Source of the DNA: Parus major
Lineage: Eukaryota; Chordata; Aves; Passeriformes; Paridae
Length of the DNA stretch: 64,000 bases
Assembly (NCBI RefSeq): GCF_001522545.3
Contig: NC_031783.1
Location: 158,849 to 222,848, forward strand
Direction of reading: 5' to 3'
Under the pieces are notes generated by a model, which did no database searches, had not been told where the DNA came from, and saw only the letters and a list, made by a program, of their open reading frames with translations. The translations under genes were made by a program, and so were the position numbers. Positions 56,598 to 64,000 of the stretch are shown piece after piece. Each line of letters opens with the position of its first letter. The first letter of the stretch is position 1.

Positions 56598-59500
56598 CTG
56601 GAAGAGTCAAGGAGAGAAGAGATGAGCTACATGTTAGTGGCAATTTCATGGAATAACTGAAGTTGGAAGGGACATCTTGAAAGCATTTTATCCAACCATC
56701 TCACTCGAGTAGGGTCAGCTAGAACAGGCTGCCCTGGATCTTGTTAAGCAGGTGCTGAATTATCCCCATGCACAGACATTCCAAAACTCTCTGGCTACCC
56801 TGTTTCCATGCCTGATTACCTCAAAACAGATCTCTTGAATTTAGGTGGAATTTAACATGTTTCAAATTTTGCTTGCCGCCTCTTGTCTTGAGAAGAGTCT
56901 GGCTCCCTCAGCTTCATTCCTGGCCTCTCCTCATATGAAAGAGGCACTTTATCTCACTTGACCTGAGTTAGAGCACAGCTCTTTTCATCCACGACTAAAT
57001 GTAAGCTTCTAAAAAACCTAACCACCTATAGTCTCAATGGGCCTTACCTGCTCCAATTTAGCATTAAGGTGCACAGGTAGATGATCTAAAGATATTACCT
57101 CTGCCATAAGAGCTGCTCTCCTGTGCATAGCATGGAGATTTATATAATTTTCTTCTAAAGGGAGTGGGTAGTATCGAGGGCTGCAATGTCACTTCAAATC
57201 CAATGCAAATAAATTATAATATATTTCTTTAATTAGAACACACCTTGGCAGCTTCTCACCACCAAACAAACAGAATCTTATATTTATGCCAGAAGTGGAT
57301 CTGTGTTTCAGGTCGGAAGCTGCCAACATCACACTAAATCAGCACGAGCTTGCTGCAGAGCTCCTGGTTACATGGTGTGTACAGAACCTCCTTATCCAAA
57401 TTCAAAGGGCAACAGAGAAATGACACGTTCCTTCCATAAGGGCAAGTCTCCAGGAAATTACAAGTATGTGATGTACTGAGTTAATAACTAAACTGTGGGA
57501 TAACTGAGACTGGAAGGGACCTGAAGCGGTCTCTAATTCAACCGCCTGCTCAGTGCAGGTTCACCTATAAGGACAGACCAGCTCACTCAGAGCCTTATTG
57601 ATGTGAACCCTGGAAAGCTCTGAAGACAGCCACTGCATAACATCTCTGGGCAATCTGTTTCCTTGTCTGCCTAGCCTCAACATGAAGAAGTTTTTCTGTA
57701 GATGCAGCAGAACCTTTCTCAGTTCAGCTTTTGCTTGTTTCTCCCACCTCCCATCACCATTCTGTAAAGTGCTTGGCTACACCTTCTCAATGACCCTACT
57801 GCAAGCACTGGCAGGCAGCAGGATTCCTCCCACCCTGAAGACATTTCTAGGATGAACAAGTCTAAACATCACCCTTTCTTCACCGCTTGATCCTCCTGGT
57901 AACCCTCAACTGAACTTGATCTGGTTAATCTCTCTTTCTTATATATTGGGTGCTCAAAACTGGTGACAATATTCTACACATGGTTTCACAGCAGGTAGAC
58001 TCTACTACTCTTCAGAGTAGAGCACATTAATCATAATTTTGTTCAATATCCTGGCCATGCTCCTGTTAAAAACAGCTCATGACATCGTTGGTCACCTTTG
58101 GTTCCACACCTTTGGATGTGCCCTGGATTACCCTCAGCTCATGTCTATCAGCATATCCAGGTACAGCAGAGCCACTTCCCAGACAGCCAGTCCTCAGCTG
58201 ATACTGCTATGGGGTTATGCCTCAATCCCCTGCTAGGGCAGAACTTTGCATTTTCCTTGCTAAGCTGCATAATGTTCCTGAAGCTCATTCTTCCTGTCTA
58301 TCCCCCTGGAAGGGAGCTCTGTCCTTAAGTGTGTCACAGCCTTACTTCAAATTCTACGCCTTCAAAAGAGTTCAAAACAAAGGGATATCTCTGCCAACAG
58401 AGACAGTAATTCAGCAGCACAGAACCTTCCTCTCAGATGACTCGGCATTAGCCATGTCCATCTTCTTCCTTCTGGACCTATTTGTTTTTTCCTACCAGGC
58501 TTCCAACTGTATTGTAGCTGCATCACTATTAATCTTTCTCTTTAGCACTTTCAGTTCTTGCTCTACAAAGCAGGACACATACAACAAGAATGACTGAATC
58601 TTTCTCTTTCAAGGTATATCCAACAGGTGAATACGACCTTCCTCAGCAAAAAGAACCTGGGTTGAAGGCACTCACAGCAGCTTCTCACACCAGCTCTCGT
58701 GTTGGGTAATTACCCTCAGGTAATTTTATATCTTTCTGTTATGACTGTAATCCTCTTCTACTGAGCTAAAGTGCAGGTGTGAAAGCACCTTTGCCTTCGA
58801 AGTATCTCAGGAGGGTCAGCTGAGAGACAGCACCCAGTAACTGTAACTTCCAGCACAGGAAGAGAAAGCAGACTCTGCATATAATTTGCTGACATACCTC
58901 TGCCACATCTGCCAGGGACCGTGACACAAAGGAGTCCCGTGAGTTTCCATCCAGCAGGCTGGGTCCCAGTAAGGAGGTGCCACTGGTGTTTCCAACTGGA
59001 GTTGATAACATTTTTCGTCCCTTCTCTGGGGAGATGAAACTTGCTACAAAGAAAAGACACATCAGTAAGTCACTGCACTGAGTGTTTTTAACAGGGAGGA
59101 TAAAGAGAAGGACAAGGAAATTCAAAATGGAGGACAGATATAAATATCTTCCATCTTTTAAAAATTATGTGTTAGCAGCATCAATACCATCACCACACTG
59201 CTAAGAGTAAGGAGATTCATTACATTGGCCCCATGAATTAATTAAAAAAGCCTCTCAACTAAACCTCAACCAAACCCAGTGAGTTAACTCATGTCTTTGA
59301 GATAGTACTTATCAAGCACACAGAAAAGTCTATTTTTCCACCAGCAGAGCCAAAGACATCTGTTCATTTTGGCACAACAATCCAAATGTCTCACCCTAAC
59401 TCATGAGTCAGGCTCCAAACAGACTACAAGGAACTGTCAAGGAATTATTTATCCCAAGCTATGGGCCCCAGTCTGGCAATGGGATTTTTTCAGGAACAGA

Positions 59501-62500
59501 CTTGTAAAGAGAGAGAAAATGTACTCAAGGCAACACTGTGGAAATGAAACCAAGAAGTACTTGGAATAATTCTACAAATGTCCTACTAGGTTTATAACTT
59601 TTCAAAGGATGCACTTCTAATAAACAATGTTTTGGGTTTTTTTTGTTAACAGGAAAGCACTTTTTGGTTGCACTTCTCTGTATCTGGACACTTACAGAAC
59701 AAACTGCTGAGGGAGGAGTCTGTGGAGTCATTGGGGTACCACTGGGGATCATGGGTTGGAGACGCAATCCAGTTCTGCTGAGGACTACTGGATGGGGATG
59801 GAAGACTTTTAGAACTGTCACTGCCATTCAGCTTTGCAGGAGAGAGAGAAACACCTTCACCTGTAAGCCAATGTTGGGGATGACAAATTCAGTCAATATG
59901 GTAAAGTTACAGAACACTGCACCAATTTTTGGTTAGAAAAGGAAAAAAAACCAAACAACAACAATAACCCCCCATGCCCCATATTTGCTAGAAAATAAAG
60001 GCCAGGCTCAGAATTTTATTTCCAACAGATATTTGGAAACAAACAAGCAAACAAAAACAAACTTACATAAACCTCATAACCCAAGAAAAGTTCTTCCAGG
60101 AAAAGTTTCTGCTGCTATGTAAAATGTCAGGGTTTTTTTTTTTTAAGTTGATAGGCAGCTAATTGTAGACTTACTGTATTGGCCAGAGCTGATGGCTATT
60201 TCAATGATGGAATCACTGATCTGAGTGGCAGGTTCCCCTTGGGAAAGCACATCTTCAGGTGGTCCAGGCAGGGAAATATCCAAGAGAGCAGAAACATTGG
60301 GAGGAGAGAGCCGAGTACTGGAAGCTTCTGATGAGGGAAGTGGACATGTGGACAGACCATTCTGGAGAGAAGTCTTGGCCAATTCTGGCAGAGAAAGTAC
60401 TGGTGTACCCTGTTATAAGAAACAGAATTAATTTTTCATTAAATTTATTAAGAACTTGGAAAACTAAAAAGCAATATTTTGGCTCTTGAGTATCAGATTA
60501 AAACCAGGCATTTAAGGGGAAAAAATCCAGTTGATAATATGCCTAAATTAGAGAAATATACTATTTCTTTAATAAATCTGTATTATTTTAATGAAAAGTC
60601 CCTGTAGGCATAAACAAATATGCTTCAGCCTATATCCTGCCAAATCATCTGAAAAAATATCTGTAACATTCCAAAGAATATTACATAACAGAGCAAGCAA
60701 TAATCTTAAAACTAACATAATTTTGATAAACCTACAAGATAGTTCCCAATAGATATGTATTAATTTATGTTTGTATGGCAAAAACCCTTTAACTGATGGA
60801 AGAGTATACAGATATTTTAAACTGGCAACTCACATTTATTCACTTTTTACAGACAGACTTCAACAAGATTCAACAGATCTTTAAGGAGTATCATTACCAG
60901 TACCTCATCATAGAACTGTAGCATTTTTTTTCTGATGGAGTGTATAAAATGCTGTCCTTAAAGCAAGACTGAGAACACAAATCCCCATTACCACAATAAA
61001 TGCCTCATAGGTTCATGTCCTAGCATCTCTCCCATAAAATATCTTAATCTCCTTTATGTTCTTCAATCAAACTAATTTGACCTTTTTCATATGCAGGCAT
61101 CACAGGGAGCACAGAAAATGCTTCCACTGAAAAAAGAAGAGCCTGTATTCTGAGGCTTAAAAATCTAGCATCAGGTCCTGGGTCCCACTGGAGAAAGAGT
61201 CTGGGGACAGGATGACAACAGTCCTACAGTTTAAGTGCCACAGTTACTCCTATCAGACTATGTCTTACTGGATCTAGCACAATGAACAGTGAATCTCTGG
61301 AAAGGATGCTGACATTACAATCACACTTTTAGTCCTAATACTCCTCCTTTAGCAACATGGAAGCAGCAGGACTGTGAACTGCTGAAATCTCTCCTTGTGA
61401 TGTCTAAAATACACACATAGATATAGCAGAGCAATTATAAACTCCTCCAGTCAATTAAGAGATAGGTAAAGCTTGTTTGTCCTTCACAGGTCAAACAGGA
61501 CTGTCAGCTTCACTTTGATTTTAGGGAATAGCACACACACATATTTAAGCAGATTCCCTAAATTTCTTTATTTATATTTATATTTATTTCTTCAGGTGCT
61601 AGGGATTTCATTTCCACCAGACAGTACCAGTGGTGCACAATTACCTGGCAGTATGGAGTTTTAACTAGCAATACCAGTGGTATTTTCACAGAACATTACC
61701 CATTCCAGAGCTCTGTTCCTTCAGGACACACTGTACCTGGAAGCCATCCTGCTCGGGCTGGGTCGGCAGGCTGATGTACGGCACCCGGCATCCTGGGTCT
61801 GAGCCCTGCAACCACAACAGAAACCATGTGAGTGCCCAGCTGGGGAGGTAAGAGATAAATGCCCATCACCATTTATTCATGCTCTTCATACATCTCATGT
61901 CTTCCGAAACTGTCCATCAACTCCCTGAGAATGTGACATGGATTGACATGGACTAACATGTATCTGAGTCTCAATGAAAAGAAGAAGGAGAAATTACAGT
62001 TTACATTCCAAATATAATCCCAAAAAGTCCATGTTTTGTCCCAGATCCCCTCCTGAATTTCTGAAATGCCATAATTTCAAGATAGATTTCTGGATGGCCA
62101 AGTTCAATGCTCTACCAGCTGCAAACCATTTTACAGGATGAAATTCATTCAAGGAGATGATTATTTGATCCCTTAACTCCAAATACACACTACTCAACAC
62201 AGACTGGGTCTGCCATGACAGCACTGTCTAACAGCAAGCCCCAGGAGAAAGCTCACTGAAGAGTCATAATAATACACCTTTTAATACGATGAAAGAGCAA
62301 GACAGTTAAGCACTTGAAAAAAGCTCATTTAAGAGCCTCTGACCTCCACAGTGGTGATGGAGCCTCTGTTCTGATGTGCTACTGCTGGCTCCTGCCCTGT
62401 CACCACCGTGGACACTGCATCCGGTGACAATGGAGACACACCTGGCAAACCATCTGCATCCAGGACAGGCATGGGACTACCAGGGATAATGCCAGCACTT

Positions 62501-64000
62501 TTAGCTGCCAAGTCAATAGCACCTTGGGTGAAACAAAAAACCAAAAAAAAGTATTACAAGCTTCTTCTTCACTTCGTTATGATACTCTAAAAGATGATTT
62601 TTTTAAACTTAGCAAGAGTCAAAACTCAACCCATGTACAAAAGCAGCAATATATCTGATCTGGATCAGCTACTTCTGTGCACCAAGGGTGTAGTTGCTTT
62701 TAGCTAAAATGTTTAACTTCTCTACCCTGTTCCAAACTGTTACTATGTATATCAAAATAGTTGAGAAACATTCCAGTTCCCCTCCCATCCTTTTTTTCCA
62801 TTTTTTTTCTTTTCTTTTGTCCTCCAAATTGGTAAGTATTTCATTATGCAATTTCCAGAAATTTCCTATGGGTTACTAGAGGAGCTCTACAGACAATAGA
62901 GCCTTATTTTGTTATCTTGCCTCTGGCAGCCATGTAGACTCACTGTAAAAAATGTAAGTTTTTCTAAGGGTCATCCTCACCCAAATCTTTTAAAATCCAC
63001 TTCAAACATCTGAATGTCTTCTCATTGCAAAAGAATCCTCTAGGTAGAAGATGCAGACACTGTTTTCACCTCATTAATTGTTCTAATTATGGAACCCACT
63101 CTGCTGTGAGACAGTATCTGCCTGGAGGACACCAGCATGGCTTTTATTGCAGAATTCAGAATGACTTACTAGACAGATGGTTGGTGGCCTGTGTTGGAAG
63201 ACCTTTGGGCACAATTGGACGAGAAACAGCAGCTTTAGTCAGTGAGGACTGGATTGGCCGAAATGAACCTCTCCCTGGGGGGAAGCATTAAAACCTTTCA
63301 GGCAAATGAAATCTAATACCTTTAAAGCAGAACATAACACAGTTCAGTGGAAGCAAATAAATTCCAAACAGCAGCAAGCTGCAGGAATGCAAGTAGTGAT
63401 GATGGAATAGAGCTAAAATAGCGATGTGAGCTAAGCAGTGTCTTGCCACGGATAGGCAGCAGTGCTGCTGTGCTACTGGAGCTGCTCTCATACTGTCAGT
63501 GAAGACAACCCTTCAAGTCTCATGCTGGCTTTTATGGGGGAATCACCCCTACTACCACTGTACTCAGGAGTATACCAGCAGAAAAGGACATATGGGCAGT
63601 GGATTGCTTATGCTGTACAAAATTTAGACAGTATCCCAGGGAAAAGTATCCAGGGAAAGTCCAACATAAAATCTAGGTAAATTATTATAACCTAAAGAAA
63701 AAAATTCCTATCTAAGTATTTTATTCCAAATTTTGTCTTCCTGTTGAGAACTCCTTGCTCTTCCATGATTTCAATCTTAGGAAATTGAAGAAAAAGTTTT
63801 TATCAAAAGCACAAATTGCTTAACAATGATCCATGAGAGCAATCCCATCATCCTGCAGGCTGGTGACACTCCTTTTGAAAGAGTATTTTCTTCTTTCTAG
63901 AAATTACTTCTTTTTGCAGTTTTAAGGGACAGTTTTCAGTTTATAGAAGTGAGAAGTTACTCACCTGTAATGGATGAGTTGGATAAGATAGAAAAGGAAC
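56433..64000 (-). CDS. CRAMP1: CRAMP1 (cramped chromatin regulator homolog), C-terminal part
   Basis: Eight exons in phase: 63965-64000 (runs off the window), 63170-63274, 62344-62522, 61737-61805, 60175-60409, 59696-59860, 58898-59043 and 56433-56597 with TAA. Together they give about 366 residues of the C-terminus. All donors start GT and all acceptors end AG. The sequence is Ser/Pro rich and low complexity, with conserved blocks such as S-L-L-G-P-S-L-L-D-G-N-S, S-R-S-L-A-D-V-A-E, N-E-N-S-I-D-Y-I-S-R-F-N-D-L-A and the final V-G-D-L-S-Q. CRAMP1 is the vertebrate relative of Drosophila cramped, a nuclear chromatin protein required for linker histone H1 expression; its SANT-like DNA-binding part lies in N-terminal exons outside this window. 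Confidence 0.95.
56645..56965 (-). mobile_element. CR1 LINE fragment in a CRAMP1 intron
   Basis: The plus strand begins with the reversed CR1 tail (GGAATAACTGAAGTTGGAAGG) and runs into reversed reverse-transcriptase end sequence (CTCAGCTTC...CTCCTCATATGAAAG). It is strongly diverged. Confidence 0.7.
57495..58260 (-). mobile_element. CR1 LINE fragment in a CRAMP1 intron
   Basis: It starts GGGATAACTGAGACTGGAAGG, the reversed CR1 tail, and extends about 750 bp through the reversed C-terminal coding part. It has the same orientation as CRAMP1. Confidence 0.72.
58898..59043 (-). CDS. CRAMP1: CRAMP1 exon, S-L-L-G-P-S-L-L block
   Basis: Acceptor TTCTTTGTAG, donor GTATGT. It encodes F-I-S-P-E-K-G-R-K-M-L and S-L-L-G-P-S-L-L-D-G-N-S, then S-R-S-L-A-D-V-A-E. 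Confidence 0.96.
59696..59860 (-). CDS. CRAMP1: CRAMP1 exon, D-P-Q-W-Y-P block
   Basis: Acceptor TTGGCTTACAG, donor GTAAGT. It encodes L-N-G-S-D-S-S-K-S-L-P-S-P and W-I-A-S-P-T-H-D-P-Q-W-Y-P, ending S-S-L-S-S-L-F. Confidence 0.95.
60175..60409 (-). CDS. CRAMP1: CRAMP1 exon, Ser/Pro-rich
   Basis: Acceptor TTCTTATAACAG, donor GTAAGT. It encodes T-P-V-L-S-L-P-E-L-A-K-T-S-L-Q-N-G and continues to I-S-S-G-Q-Y. Confidence 0.92.
61737..61805 (-). CDS. CRAMP1: CRAMP1 exon, 23 codons
   Basis: Acceptor TGTGGTTGCAG, donor GTACAG. It encodes R-V-P-Y-I-S-L-P-T-Q-P-E-Q-D-G-F-Q in phase 0 at both ends. Confidence 0.92.
62344..62522 (-). CDS. CRAMP1: CRAMP1 exon, A-I-D-L-A-A-K-S-A-G block
   Basis: Acceptor GTTTCACCCAAG, donor GTCAGA (weak after +2). 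It encodes A-I-D-L-A-A-K-S-A-G-I-I-P-G and a Ser/Val-rich stretch. Confidence 0.9.
63170..63274 (-). CDS. CRAMP1: CRAMP1 exon, R-P-I-Q-S-S-L-T-K block
   Basis: Acceptor CTTCCCCCCAG, donor GTAAGT. It encodes F-R-P-I-Q-S-S-L-T-K-A-A-V-S-R-P and ends N-H-L-S-S. Confidence 0.9.
63965..64000 (-). CDS. CRAMP1: CRAMP1 exon (partial, window edge)
   Basis: Donor GTGAGT. Residues S-I-L-S-N-S-S-I-T lead in phase into the next exon. Its 5' end is beyond the window. Confidence 0.75.

Overview
This window is vertebrate, almost certainly bird, nuclear DNA, and the load of long terminal repeats (LTRs) suggests a songbird. The evidence is spliced genes with vertebrate splice sites, several decayed CR1 LINE fragments, a dense set of endogenous retroviruses (ERVs) and solitary LTRs, and the CRAMP1-JPT2 neighbour pair known from human chromosome 16p13.3. 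There is no prokaryotic gene organisation; most long open frames here are chance frames in repeats or cross the run of N at 9092-9716.

Region 1 (about 1.85-12.1 kb) is a stack of nested retroviral insertions. An old gammaretrovirus-like gag (about 2.35-2.63 kb and 10.14-12.1 kb) was split by a betaretrovirus-like (ERVK, class II) provirus at 2638-10130. That provirus has two LTRs of about 228 bp, a near-perfect 6-bp target duplication and a tRNA-Lys type primer binding site. It was in turn hit by a minus-strand solo LTR (5783-6500, duplication GGGAC), a plus-strand solo LTR (7143-7483, duplication GAAACC) and another element starting at 9054 that runs into the assembly gap. A further LTR (about 10602-11405) sits in the older gag, and a solo LTR with a perfect 6-bp duplication (TGAGAA) lies just left of the provirus at 1852-2317. 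All viral frames are broken.

Region 2 (12.6-35 kb) holds, on the plus strand, the remains of a gene of the MFSD1 family (lysosomal major facilitator transporters). Six exons between 24474 and 33364 align in order and phase, but the copy has an in-frame stop, several lost splice donors, small deletions and an LTR at the edge of one exon. I read it as a pseudogene. Its introns and flanks are full of LTRs, including three copies of one 1.4-kb minus-strand LTR family (17997-19438, 22744-24162, 31262-32661).

Region 3 (about 36-49.6 kb) is a complete JPT2 (HN1L) gene on the minus strand: five coding exons, 188 codons plus stop, a CpG-rich promoter around 48.6-49.65 kb and a long 3' untranslated region.

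Region 4 (49.9-51.4 kb) is an internally deleted CR1 LINE on the plus strand, starting a few hundred bases from the JPT2 promoter.

Region 5 (about 52.4-64 kb) is the 3' end of CRAMP1 on the minus strand, with the last eight coding exons in phase. CRAMP1 runs towards JPT2 in the same head-to-tail order as in human, while the MFSD1-like remnant runs towards JPT2 from the other side. I found no new biological system. The most informative observations are the decayed MFSD1-like gene and the layered record of retroviral insertion.
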